Source of the DNA: Polaribacter marinus
GTDB taxonomy: Bacteria; Bacteroidota; Bacteroidia; Flavobacteriales; Flavobacteriaceae
Length of the DNA stretch: 64,000 nucleotides
Direction: 5' to 3'
Assembly (NCBI RefSeq): GCF_022662535.1
Contig: NZ_JAKQYM010000007.1
Location: 124,001 to 188,000 of the forward strand
How positions within the stretch are numbered: the first letter of the stretch is position 1; each line of letters opens with the position of its first letter. Shown piece by piece: positions 9,404 through 18,506 of this stretch. Under the pieces are notes generated by a model, which did not search any database, had not been told where the DNA came from, and worked only from the letters and a program-made list of their open reading frames with translations. Made by a program: the position numbers and the translations under genes.

Positions 9404-10289
9404 ACTAATTTTCCTTTTTGTATTCCTTTTTTCTGTTAGTATTGTTTCTTCACAAGAATTAAATTGTTTGGTAACTGTTAACTATAACCAAATTTCGGGT
9501 TCTAATACACAGGTTTTTAAAACTTTAGAGAAATCTCTTACAGAATATATTAATCAAACCAAATGGACAAATAGAACTGTAAAAACAGAAGAACGTATTA
9601 ATTGTGCAATGACAATTATTGTTTCTGCAAAAGAGGATAATACTTTTACAGCATCCCTTCAAGTTCAATCTACAAGACCAGTTTTTGGGTCTAGTTATGC
9701 TTCACCTGTTTTAAATATAAAAGACAACGAGTTTAGTTTTAAATACAACGAGTTTGATCCTTTAATTTATAATAAAAATTCTTTTGATAGTAATTTAATT
9801 TCTACAATCGTTTTTTATGTAAACGTAATTTTAGGAGTAGATGCAGATACATTTAAAAAATACGGAGGAGAACCTTACTTAAAAGAAGCTCAAAATGTTA
9901 TGTTACAAGCACAACAAAGTGGTTTGTCTTCTTGGCAAAATGTGGTAGGTAAACAAAATCGTTATCTTTTGATAGATAATTTACTGTCTCCTAAATTAAA
10001 AAATTACAGAAATGTAATGTACAATTATCACAGAAAAGGTTTAGATACTTTTGTAAGCAATAAGAATGCTGCAAAACAAAGTATAGAAGATAGTGTTATA
10101 TCATTAGAAAATATTTACAATAAAACTATTGGTAATTATCTGATTAGAACTTTTTTTGACGCAAAAGCAGATGAAATTGTGAATGTTTATTCTGAAGGGG
10201 GAAAAACTAGAAATAAGAATAAGTTAGTACAAACTTTAAGGAAAATTTCTCCAAACAATAATTCTAAGTGGAGAAATATAAAGGAATAA
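9396..10289 (+). CDS. DUF4835 family protein, PorD-like (T9SS-associated)
   Basis: A 297-residue exported protein with a signal peptide ending near residue 19 (IVSSQEL). It corresponds to the DUF4835 family, which I recall being labelled type IX secretion protein PorD in recent annotations; that link is family knowledge with moderate certainty. Visible motifs are VNYNQISGSNTQVFKTLE, then TIVFYVNVILGVDADTFKKYGG in the middle and an ANVMLQAQQSGLSSWQ-like helix. It probably acts in the periplasm. The start overlaps coaBC by eight bases, and the position before recN is conserved in Flavobacteria. Confidence 0.75.
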   Translation: MRKLIFLFVFLFSVSIVSSQELNCLVTVNYNQISGSNTQVFKTLEKSLTEYINQTKWTNRTVKTEERINCAMTIIVSAKEDNTFTASLQVQSTRPVFGSSYASPVLNIKDNEFSFKYNEFDPLIYNKNSFDSNLISTIVFYVNVILGVDADTFKKYGGEPYLKEAQNVMLQAQQSGLSSWQNVVGKQNRYLLIDNLLSPKLKNYRNVMYNYHRKGLDTFVSNKNAAKQSIEDSVISLENIYNKTIGNYLIRTFFDAKADEIVNVYSEGGKTRNKNKLVQTLRKISPNNNSKWRNIKE

Positions 10290-10347
10290 ATTCTCTCTCT
10301 AACTTTCAAATTTATTCCTTAATTTTATTCTTTTAAAATTAAAGAAT

Positions 10348-12000
10348 TTGCTCACATCATTATCCATAAATAATTACGCATTAATCAACAAGTTATCTAT
10401 TGATTTTTCTTCGGGACTATCAATTATAACAGGAGAAACAGGTGCAGGAAAATCAATACTCTTAGGAGCGTTAGGCTTAGTTTTAGGTAATAGGGCAGAT
10501 TTATCTTCTCTAAAAGATAGTACCCAAAAATGTGTTGTAGAGGCTAAAATTGCTATTTCAAATTATCATTTAGAAGATTTTTTTAATCAAACAGATTTAG
10601 ATTATGAGGCAGAAACAATAATTAGAAGAGAAATTTTGCCTTCAGGAAAATCGAGAGCTTTTGTAAATGATACTCCTGTAAACCTATCGGTTTTAAATGA
10701 ATTGAAATCTAAATTGATAGATGTGCACTCTCAGCATCAAACAATGCAATTATCCGATACTAGTTTTCAATTTTCTGTTATTGATGCTTTGGCAAAAAAT
10801 AAAGAAAGAATTGCTTCTTATAAACGCGGATTTCAGCAACTTAATCAACTAAAAAAAGAGTTGGTAGAATTAGAACAAACTCAGCGTGAAGCAAACCAAC
10901 AATATGATTATAATTTACACCTGTTTAAAGAATTAGAAGAAGCTAATTTAAAAGTTAACGAACAGGCAGAGTTAGAAGTTACTTTAGAAAAACTAAATAA
11001 TGTTGAAGATATTAAACTAAACTTATCTGAAGCACTAGAAATTACTATAAACGATGAAATAGGTGTTCAAAATTTACTTCACACTTTAGAAAATAGACTT
11101 TCTAAAATAGAATCTTATAGTAAAGAATATCAAGATTTATCAGAAAGAGTTACTTCTCTGAAAATAGAGATTGATGATATTGTTTCGGAATTAGAGAATG
11201 CCAATGAAAATGTAGATTTTAATCCAAATGAAGCAGAAAAAATTAATGATAGATTACAACTAATTTACAATTTACAGAAAAAACATTATGTAAATTCTAA
11301 TGATGAATTGTTTACAATTTTTGAAGAATTATCAGAAAAAGTAGCACAAGTAGAATCTGCAGAAGAAGTTATCAATAAAAAGCAAGATGAAATTAAATTG
11401 GTTTCTGAAAAATTAGATAAGGTTGCTGCATTAATTAGTAAAGCTAGAATTTCATCCCTTTCAAAATTAACCAAAGAATTAGAAAGTTTATTAGTAGGTT
11501 TAGGAATGGAAAATGCAAGATTTTCTATTAAAATAAAACCTTCTAAAAATTATTTCATCAATGGTAAAGATGAATTAGAGTTTTTATTCTCAGCAAATAA
11601 AGGTGGTAATTTTGGTGAGCTAAAAAAAGTAGCTTCTGGTGGAGAATTGTCTAGAATAATGTTGTCTGTCAAAAAAGTATTATCAGAAAACACACAACTA
11701 CCTACTATTATTTTCGATGAAATTGATACAGGAGTTTCTGGAGAAGTTTCTAATAAAATAGCAACAATAATGCAACAAATGAGTAAGCAAATGCAAGTAA
11801 TTGCTATTACACATTTACCACAAATTGCGGCCAAAGGAAACAACCATTACAAGGTTTATAAAGAGGAAATAAACGGAGTTACAACAACAAATTTAAAACA
11901 ATTAACTACAAGCGAAAGAGTTGTAGAAATTGCTGAAATGTTAAGTGGAAAAGACATATCCGATTCGGCACTTACACATGCTAAAGAGTTGTTAAATTAA
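10348..12000 (+). CDS. recN: DNA repair protein RecN
   Basis: An SMC-like ATPase that helps repair double-strand breaks. At 550 residues it has the usual length. Walker A GETGAGKS is at 29-36, coiled-coil arms cover about 150-380, the ABC signature SGGELSR is near 430, Walker B IIFDEIDTGVSG is near 455, and the AITHLPQIAA switch follows. The start is TTG at 10348: it gives the family N-terminus MLTSLSINNYALI, and no ATG is available there. It ends the bamD block. Confidence 0.94.
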   Translation: MLTSLSINNYALINKLSIDFSSGLSIITGETGAGKSILLGALGLVLGNRADLSSLKDSTQKCVVEAKIAISNYHLEDFFNQTDLDYEAETIIRREILPSGKSRAFVNDTPVNLSVLNELKSKLIDVHSQHQTMQLSDTSFQFSVIDALAKNKERIASYKRGFQQLNQLKKELVELEQTQREANQQYDYNLHLFKELEEANLKVNEQAELEVTLEKLNNVEDIKLNLSEALEITINDEIGVQNLLHTLENRLSKIESYSKEYQDLSERVTSLKIEIDDIVSELENANENVDFNPNEAEKINDRLQLIYNLQKKHYVNSNDELFTIFEELSEKVAQVESAEEVINKKQDEIKLVSEKLDKVAALISKARISSLSKLTKELESLLVGLGMENARFSIKIKPSKNYFINGKDELEFLFSANKGGNFGELKKVASGGELSRIMLSVKKVLSENTQLPTIIFDEIDTGVSGEVSNKIATIMQQMSKQMQVIAITHLPQIAAKGNNHYKVYKEEINGVTTTNLKQLTTSERVVEIAEMLSGKDISDSALTHAKELLN

Positions 12001-12158
12001 ATAGTTGCTACTACTTTAGGCTGTATCATTTCTTTTTTTGTATTAAAAATCGCTATATCAAAACTTATTTCATAATTTAGAAATAAGCATCTCTGTTACA
12101 GAGAAATTAGAATAAAGAATCACTAATATTTTGTAGGCTGAATAATAATAATCAAATT

Positions 12159-12191
12159 ATTATTCATTTTTTTTAATAAAAAATGAATAAT
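12159..12191. terminator. AT-rich perfect hairpin between recN and the adhesin gene
   Basis: A 14-bp perfect inverted repeat (ATTATTCATTTTTT and its complement) encloses the 5-base loop TTAAT. T-runs and A-runs inside the arms would let it act as a terminator in either direction. It lies about 160 bases after recN. The rest of the 283-base gap is AT-rich; a near-consensus TATTTTG lies about 30 bases before the next ATG. Confidence 0.45.
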
Positions 12192-12283
12192 TGGTGTTTT
12201 TGGTTAAATATAATATGAAATATTATATTTTTTTTAGAGAAAAGTGTATTTTGCATTTTAAATTAACTTTAAACCAAACGTTT

Positions 12284-14284
12284 ATGAAAAAAATTACTTT
12301 ATTATTTCTTTTATTAACCATTAGCTTTTCTGCTCATGCTCAGTTTCCTGAAAGTTTTGACGGTGGAGTTTTACCAACAGGATGGACAACCTATATAGGT
12401 GCCAACGGATTGGGGACTTCTGAAAACTGGATAGCAGATGTAAATGGTTATATGTATTGTACTGATGAAAATGCTGGGGGAGTTACAGAAGATTGGCTTG
12501 TAAGTCCTTCTGTAAGTATTACTGCAACAAATTCATTATTAAGTTTTTATGAAGGAACCTTATATACATCAGTATACGAGCCTACTACTATGTATGTTAA
12601 GGTGTCTACAACTTCTCAAACAGACATTAGTAGTTTTACAACAGTAAGTTCATTGTCTGCTACAGACGTTTTTGGAGGTAATAATTCAAGAGATGTAGAT
12701 TTATCTGCTTATATAGGTGAGACAGTCTATATTGCTTGGGTTTTAGAGCAAGATTATGGAGATGGTTGGATTGTTGATGATATTTTTCTAACCAATCCAA
12801 ACGCAGCAGCACCAAATTGTGCTACAGACCCAACACCAGTTGATGGAGCAACAGGTGTTGTTTTAAATTCAGGTGAAGTTACAATTGGTTGGACAGCACC
12901 AGCAACAGGAGATATTCCAACAAGTTATGAGGTTTTTTGGGGAACAACTTCTGGAAGTTTAACCTCTTTAGGTTTTATTAGTTCAACTACGGTAGATATT
13001 ACAAACGTAGATTTGTCAACTACTTATTATTGGATGATTGTTCCTAAAAACTCAGGAGGAAGCTCAGTTGGTTGTGCAGAATGGAGTTTTACAACAGAAG
13101 ATCCACCACCACCACCAGTAAATGATACTTTAGCAGGGGCAATTCCTATTGTACCGTCTGCAGAAGGAACAGGTTGTACTTCATCAGGTTTTACGTTAAA
13201 CTTTTCTACTGATGGAACTACAGATAGTGGAATGGATGGATCATGTAATGGAGCAGATACAGGTTTGGATCAATTTTTTACTTGGACAGCAACAACAGAA
13301 GGATTAATGTTTAACGATGCTTCTCCAGGAAATCCAGGAATTGTAATTAGAGACCTTGCAGGAAATGAAATTGCTTGTGCTTCAACTTATGCCGCTGATA
13401 ATGTAATTTTAGATGGATGGAATATTGGTGATGATTTAATTATACAAATTTATGATTATGGAACAACAGTTTCTGATGTTGCATTTTGTTTAGAGCTTTA
13501 TACGCCACCTGCGCCTATTGTGCCTAATTATTCTAATAATTTTGATGTTTTTCCTGGTGACGGTTGGTTTGAAGCAACTGGTGCATTTATGGATCCTTCA
13601 GGATCTACTTCTTCATTCGATATAGATGATTTTAAAAATGATGTAACGCATGCAAATGGTAATTCTGCACGTGTTAATATTTATGGATCTTCAACAGATG
13701 AGTATTTAATTAGCAATAAGTTTGATTTATCAGGAGGAACATATTACTTAAACTTCGATTTAGCGTTAACAAAATATAATGACACAGCTGTAGGGACATT
13801 TGGAGCTGATGATTATTTAGCATTATTGGTTACCCAAGATGATGGAGCTACTTGGACAGAATTAGCTAGATGGGATTCTGCAAATCCAATTTTAGAAGCA
13901 GAAGAAGCTATTTCAGAAATAACCTTAGCAGGGTATAATGATAATACGTATTTTGCTTTTTATGCTTATTCAGATACAAGTAATGAAGATAACGATTTGT
14001 TTATAGACAATTTTCAAATTACAGGATCTACTTTAGGTATTGCTAAAAATAATATAGATGGCTTTAGCTTATTTCCTACTTTAGTAAAAGATAAAATTTC
14101 TTTTACTTCTTTAGAAAATATAGAAAGCTTTGATGTATTTAACCTTTTAGGACAACAAGTTTTTTCTACAAAAATAAATGCTAAAAAAGCAGAGTTAAAT
14201 TTATCTACATTAACAAAAGGGGTTTATATTGTAAAAGTAAAATCAGGTGATTCTATAGGAAGTTATAAGATTCTTAAAGAATAA
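12284..14284 (+). CDS. Secreted adhesin-like protein with T9SS type A sorting domain
   Basis: A 666-residue exported protein starting at the ATG at 12284, which begins a clear signal peptide (MKKITLLFLLLTISFSAHAQ); the upstream extension to 12191 is not coding-like. Domains in order: a choice-of-anchor J (cleaved-adhesin) beta-sandwich at about 22-165, a fibronectin type III-like domain at about 170-275, a DPPPPPVND linker, a second beta domain at about 280-425, another anchor-J-like domain at about 435-590, and the C-terminal T9SS sorting domain from about 595 (SLFPTLVKDKISF, FNLLGQQV, LTKGVYIVKV, KILKE). It should cross the outer membrane by T9SS. Ligand unknown. Confidence 0.85.
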   Translation: MKKITLLFLLLTISFSAHAQFPESFDGGVLPTGWTTYIGANGLGTSENWIADVNGYMYCTDENAGGVTEDWLVSPSVSITATNSLLSFYEGTLYTSVYEPTTMYVKVSTTSQTDISSFTTVSSLSATDVFGGNNSRDVDLSAYIGETVYIAWVLEQDYGDGWIVDDIFLTNPNAAAPNCATDPTPVDGATGVVLNSGEVTIGWTAPATGDIPTSYEVFWGTTSGSLTSLGFISSTTVDITNVDLSTTYYWMIVPKNSGGSSVGCAEWSFTTEDPPPPPVNDTLAGAIPIVPSAEGTGCTSSGFTLNFSTDGTTDSGMDGSCNGADTGLDQFFTWTATTEGLMFNDASPGNPGIVIRDLAGNEIACASTYAADNVILDGWNIGDDLIIQIYDYGTTVSDVAFCLELYTPPAPIVPNYSNNFDVFPGDGWFEATGAFMDPSGSTSSFDIDDFKNDVTHANGNSARVNIYGSSTDEYLISNKFDLSGGTYYLNFDLALTKYNDTAVGTFGADDYLALLVTQDDGATWTELARWDSANPILEAEEAISEITLAGYNDNTYFAFYAYSDTSNEDNDLFIDNFQITGSTLGIAKNNIDGFSLFPTLVKDKISFTSLENIESFDVFNLLGQQVFSTKINAKKAELNLSTLTKGVYIVKVKSGDSIGSYKILKE

Positions 14285-14304
14285 ATTTTAAATTTATATT
14301 ATAT

Positions 14305-14336
14305 AAAAATGCAAATCGATTTCGGTTTGCATTTTT
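14305..14336. terminator. Terminator after the T9SS adhesin gene
   Basis: The 11-base arm AAAAATGCAAA pairs with TTTGCATTTTT across a 10-base loop, and a T-run follows. It lies 21 bases after the stop of the adhesin-like gene. Confidence 0.75.
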
Positions 14337-14376
14337 TGTTTGTGTTCATTTTTGTAGTTTCGTTAAAAATATTTTC

Positions 14377-15336
14377 TTGAAGTTAAATTTTTCCATAATA
14401 ATTCCTGTTTACAATCGTCCCAATGAAATAGACGAACTATTAAAAAGTCTTACAAAACAAGATTTTTCAGATACTTTTGAAGTATTAATTATTGAAGATG
14501 GTTCTGATAACATAGCAGAAGAAATTGTAAAAGGTTATCAATCAAAATTAAATTTAAAATATTTTTTTAAAGAAAATAGTGGGGCAGGAGCAAGTCGTAA
14601 TTTCGGAATGCAAAAAGCTACAGGTAACTATTTTATTATTTTAGATTCTGATGTAATTGTACCAGAATCATATTTAAATGAAGTAAAAAAAGCTTTAGAA
14701 AAGAATTTTACAGATGCTTTTGGCGGTCCGGATGCTGCTCATACTAGTTTTACAGATTTACAAAAAGCCATTAATTATTCGATGACCTCTGTGTTAACAA
14801 CTGGCGGAATTCGAGGAAAAAAACAAGCTGTTGGTAAGTTTCAACCAAGAAGTTTTAATTTAGGAATGTCTGCCACTGCTTTTAAAAAAACACAAGGTTT
14901 TTCTAAAATGAAAAACGGAGAAGACATTGATTTAACGTTCAGACTTTGGGAAAATGGATTTGAAACTCAATTGATAGAAAGTGCTTTTGTATATCATAAA
15001 CGTAGAAGCACCATTCCACAGTTTTTTAAACAAACATTTGGGTTTGGTACTGCAAGACCCATTTTAAATAAAAAGTATCCACAGACAGCAAAACTAACCT
15101 ACTGGTTTCCTAGTTTGTTTATTATCGGATTTGATTTTAGTATTATTCTAGCCATTTTTGGATTCAATTTATTTCTTCTTTTCTATGGAGTGTATTTTAT
15201 AGCGATCTTTTTAAATTCCTTATTTCAGAATAAAAGTATTATCGTTGCTTTCTTAAGTATCATTACTTCCTTAACGCAGTTTTTAGGTTATGGATTGGGT
15301 TTTTTAGAATCGAAATTTTTTAATAAGAAAGATTAA
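14377..15336 (+). CDS. Family 2 glycosyltransferase
   Basis: A 319-residue GT-A fold enzyme. The N-terminus has the GT2 hallmark FSIIIPVYNRP (4-14), then the nucleotide-sugar strand VLIIEDGS near 36, ENSGAGASRNFGM near 67 and the metal-binding LDSDV near 90. An MKNGEDIDLTFRLW motif near 180 corresponds to the ED catalytic-base region. Two hydrophobic segments at about 245-300 suggest membrane anchoring. The start is TTG at 14377; no ATG lies near and the product matches the family N-terminus. Acceptor unknown; it may build a surface polysaccharide. Its 3' end overlaps the convergent GH2 gene by 17 bases. Confidence 0.87.
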   Translation: MKLNFSIIIPVYNRPNEIDELLKSLTKQDFSDTFEVLIIEDGSDNIAEEIVKGYQSKLNLKYFFKENSGAGASRNFGMQKATGNYFIILDSDVIVPESYLNEVKKALEKNFTDAFGGPDAAHTSFTDLQKAINYSMTSVLTTGGIRGKKQAVGKFQPRSFNLGMSATAFKKTQGFSKMKNGEDIDLTFRLWENGFETQLIESAFVYHKRRSTIPQFFKQTFGFGTARPILNKKYPQTAKLTYWFPSLFIIGFDFSIILAIFGFNLFLLFYGVYFIAIFLNSLFQNKSIIVAFLSIITSLTQFLGYGLGFLESKFFNKKD

Positions 15337-17809
15337 TTTTATTTAAAGTTTTAATCTGTAAATCATCCAAAGATTTTGCATCAGTTTCAAAAAAGATTGT
15401 TTCAACTTTATTAGGCTCTAAATTGAAAAAATTTATATTAAAATGACCTTTTTCGTTTGTAAACAAAAACACATCTTTTTGTAACGTTTTGCTTTGTAGT
15501 GTGATTAAAAACTGATTATCACCAAATTTGTTTATACTTTTAATTATCTCACTATTCTCTAAGATGAGGTTTTTAGGTTTTTCTAAAAAAGATATTTTTA
15601 ATGCACTATTAAATTTAACTCTTAAATATGTGTTTTTTGTATTAATATTTTTATCTATTAAATCTAATTCATATATTTTTTTGCTAATGTTTTTATTAAT
15701 AGTAATTAGCTTCTTGTCAGACCAAAGTATATTTCCCTTAAAATCGATTAATTCAATAGTTAGGTAATCATTAATAATATCAAAGTTGTCATTTAAAATA
15801 TAAATAGAAGCTTTGTTGTTTTTGAAAGTTGTTGATATAGATAGGTTTTCAAAAGCTTTTGTAACTTTGTATTGCAGGGCTTTCCAATTCCCTAAATAAT
15901 CGATAGAAGACCAAGAAATTGCTGGCCAACAGTCATTTAATTGCCAATATAAAGTCCCCATATTGGTTGGTTTTGCTCTTCTGTGTGCTTCAATTCCCAT
16001 TACAATTCCTTTGGCTTGTAATAACTGACTTACATAGGCATAATCTTCATCATTTGTTGGAACTGTATAATCTCGTTCCATATATTCATTAATCAGTTGA
16101 AAACCTCTTACATGTTTTTGATGCGATTGTATAGCGTCAGTTTTTAAATTGATGGTATTACTTTGATTGATGTAATTAATCACTTCAAAACTCGGAAAAG
16201 ATTGAAATCCGAATTCGCTCATAAATCTAGGAACTCTTTCTTCAAAATGTTCAAACGGAGCAGCATCATGCCAAACCCACCAATCGTGTGCATCGCCTTC
16301 AAATTCGTATTTAGGATTTCCTCGCCCGTATTTTGGAGAAGATTGCCAGTAATCAGTTTCGCTAAAATTGGCAACCGCATTTGGTAGAATGCTGTCGAAA
16401 ACAATGGTATAATCATTCCAAATTTCTTGTTTTTCTTTTTCGGTTCTATCCGCTTGCCAACCCCAACGTTTCCAGCCTTCAGAGTTTTCATTGTTTCCAC
16501 ACCACAAGGCAATAGAAACATGATTCTGCAATCTGCTTACTTGTTGTGCAGCTTCTTCTTTAATATTTGCTAAGAATTCGATATCTCCAGGATACATGGC
16601 GCAAGCAAACATAAAATCTTGCCAAATTAGAATTCCTTTTTCATCACATAAATCGTAGAAAATATCATTTTCATAAATTCCTCCGCCCCAAACGCGCAAC
16701 ATATTCATGTTGGTTTTTACAACATCAGACAGTAATTTTTCATAATGTTGATTACTAACTTTGTTCTGAAAACTATTCTGTGGAATGTAATTTGATCCTT
16801 TAGCATACACCGGTTTTCCGTTCAATTCAAAATAAAAAGATTCTCCAATGCTATCTTTTTCAGTGATGAGTTTTATGGTTCTTAAGCCTTTTTTTATGGA
16901 TTTCTCATCCTTTATTTTTCCATCAGAAATTAATTGAAAATTAAAATGATACAAATAAGGATCTCCTAAATTATGTGTCCACCACAACTTCGGGTTTTCT
17001 ATTTCTATGGGAACTTTATAAGTGTGTTTCCCATTTTTTAGGGCAATGGTAGAAGAGATTTCTTTGTCATTAATTTTTGTAAAAAGATTTGCATTTTTAT
17101 CAGCATTACTTTCAATAGTGATTTCAACTGACAATGTTGCTTTTTCTTTGTTGAGAGCTTCTTGTTTAATAAAGATATTTTCAAATTTTAAATCATCCCA
17201 AGCATTAATAAAAACATCTTTCCAAATACCAGAAGTATTTAGTTTTGGTCCCCAATCCCAGCCATATTGAAATTGCGCTTTTCTGGTGTAAATTCGTTTT
17301 CCTTCTGGTAGATTATATTTTGAGTTTAATTTTGCAGAATTTTCAAAACTTTCAGTTTTTTGAAATATAATTCTTAATTCATTTGTTTTGCTTAATGGAA
17401 TATCTTTTAAAGATATCGAATATTTTCTAAAAGCATTATCAGTATCTAATTGATAATTTCCATTGATATAAACCTTAGCATAGGTGTCTAATCCATCAAA
17501 ATTAAGTTCAATATTTTTCTTTTTGAAAACATCATCAGACAAGTTAAAAGTGGTTCTATACTCCCAATTTTTAGTTGAAACCCATTGTACTTTTTCTTCA
17601 TTGGTTTTTATAAAAGGATCTACAATAATTTTATGATCTAATAAGTCTGTAAAAATATTTCCAGGAACAGAAGCCGATTGCCAACTTAGAGTATCAACTC
17701 CTTTAAATTGCCAATTTTCTGTTAGAGATATTTTTAAAGGAACCTCTTTTTCTAAAGTATTGCAACCAAATAATATTAGAATTGACAAAACAAAAATAAT
17801 TCTACGCAT
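15320..17809 (-). CDS. Beta-mannosidase, glycoside hydrolase family 2 (lipoprotein)
   Basis: An 829-residue lipoprotein (lipobox LFGCN near residue 16) with GH2 architecture: an N-terminal jelly-roll (about 25-200, ending YGWDWGPKLNTSGIW), an immunoglobulin-like domain, a TIM barrel (about 310-610) and C-terminal beta domains. NMLRVWGGGIYE and the acid/base E441 in WCGNNE are typical of beta-mannosidases, and the nucleophile is E532 in MSEFGF. It would remove the beta-mannose of the N-glycan core or of manno-oligosaccharides. It is the last gene of the minus-strand operon GH20-cutC-GH2 and overlaps cutC by eight bases. Confidence 0.9.
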   Translation of the reverse strand: MRRIIFVLSILILFGCNTLEKEVPLKISLTENWQFKGVDTLSWQSASVPGNIFTDLLDHKIIVDPFIKTNEEKVQWVSTKNWEYRTTFNLSDDVFKKKNIELNFDGLDTYAKVYINGNYQLDTDNAFRKYSISLKDIPLSKTNELRIIFQKTESFENSAKLNSKYNLPEGKRIYTRKAQFQYGWDWGPKLNTSGIWKDVFINAWDDLKFENIFIKQEALNKEKATLSVEITIESNADKNANLFTKINDKEISSTIALKNGKHTYKVPIEIENPKLWWTHNLGDPYLYHFNFQLISDGKIKDEKSIKKGLRTIKLITEKDSIGESFYFELNGKPVYAKGSNYIPQNSFQNKVSNQHYEKLLSDVVKTNMNMLRVWGGGIYENDIFYDLCDEKGILIWQDFMFACAMYPGDIEFLANIKEEAAQQVSRLQNHVSIALWCGNNENSEGWKRWGWQADRTEKEKQEIWNDYTIVFDSILPNAVANFSETDYWQSSPKYGRGNPKYEFEGDAHDWWVWHDAAPFEHFEERVPRFMSEFGFQSFPSFEVINYINQSNTINLKTDAIQSHQKHVRGFQLINEYMERDYTVPTNDEDYAYVSQLLQAKGIVMGIEAHRRAKPTNMGTLYWQLNDCWPAISWSSIDYLGNWKALQYKVTKAFENLSISTTFKNNKASIYILNDNFDIINDYLTIELIDFKGNILWSDKKLITINKNISKKIYELDLIDKNINTKNTYLRVKFNSALKISFLEKPKNLILENSEIIKSINKFGDNQFLITLQSKTLQKDVFLFTNEKGHFNINFFNLEPNKVETIFFETDAKSLDDLQIKTLNKINLSY

Positions 17810-18506
17810 CTTTAATCACTTTTAAAATTTTTTGAATGGTCTCAATACTTGAAACAGTTTGAGGTGTGTTTCCAAAGAAAATACTTTTTTCTATACTAAT
17901 TATTTTAGATGCAGAAGAATGAATTTCTTTAAAACCTGCTTCTTTAAAAAGGTGCACATTTTTAGCATTAATGCCGCTTCCAGGTAGAATCACTAATTTA
18001 TCTTTTGCTAATTTTTGTAGCTTTTTTAAAAGTTCAATTCCGTTTGCTGCTTTTTCTTGCAATCCAGAAGTAAGAATTCTATCCACTTTTAAATCAATTA
18101 ATTGTTGCAAAGATTTTTGTGGATTAGTCACACAATCGAAAGCTCTGTGAAATGTAAATGACATAGGTTTGGAGAGTTCAATTAATTCTTTTGTTCTTTT
18201 AATATCAATTGAATTATCAGGATTTAAAACACCAGAAACAATTCCGTTTAAACCGAAATTTTTGCAGATTTTAATATCGTTTTTCATGATTTCAAATTCT
18301 TCATCAGTATAACAAAAATTACCACTTCTTGGTCTAATTAATACATTTACAGGAATTGTGATTTTCTGAGATATTTTTTCTAATACTCCTAAAGATGGAG
18401 TAATTCCTCCTATTGAAAGCTCAGAACAGAGTTCAATTCTATTTGCTCCAGCTTTTTGTGCATTAATTGCAGATTGATAAGAATTTGCGCAAATTTCTAA
18501 TTTCAT
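17802..18506 (-). CDS. cutC: CutC family TIM-barrel protein
   Basis: A 234-residue protein of the CutC family, with the N-terminal MKLEICANSYQSAINAQKAGANRIELC motif region (cited here as residues 1-27), then INVLIRPR-type strand VNVLIRPRSGNF, FTFHRAFD near 142, and ILPGSGINAKN near 177. CutC was named for copper homeostasis in E. coli, but the biochemical role is unproven. Here it is translationally coupled between GH20 and GH2 (one-base and eight-base overlaps), which suggests a role in sugar or glycan metabolism. No metal-binding cysteine cluster is visible. Cytoplasmic, with no signal peptide. Confidence 0.88.
   Translation of the reverse strand: MKLEICANSYQSAINAQKAGANRIELCSELSIGGITPSLGVLEKISQKITIPVNVLIRPRSGNFCYTDEEFEIMKNDIKICKNFGLNGIVSGVLNPDNSIDIKRTKELIELSKPMSFTFHRAFDCVTNPQKSLQQLIDLKVDRILTSGLQEKAANGIELLKKLQKLAKDKLVILPGSGINAKNVHLFKEAGFKEIHSSASKIISIEKSIFFGNTPQTVSSIETIQKILKVIKDA

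Noticed and set aside
12191..12283. Upstream extension of the T9SS adhesin gene
   Set aside because: The added residues precede a complete signal peptide and overlap the hairpin; the ATG at 12284 is the better start.
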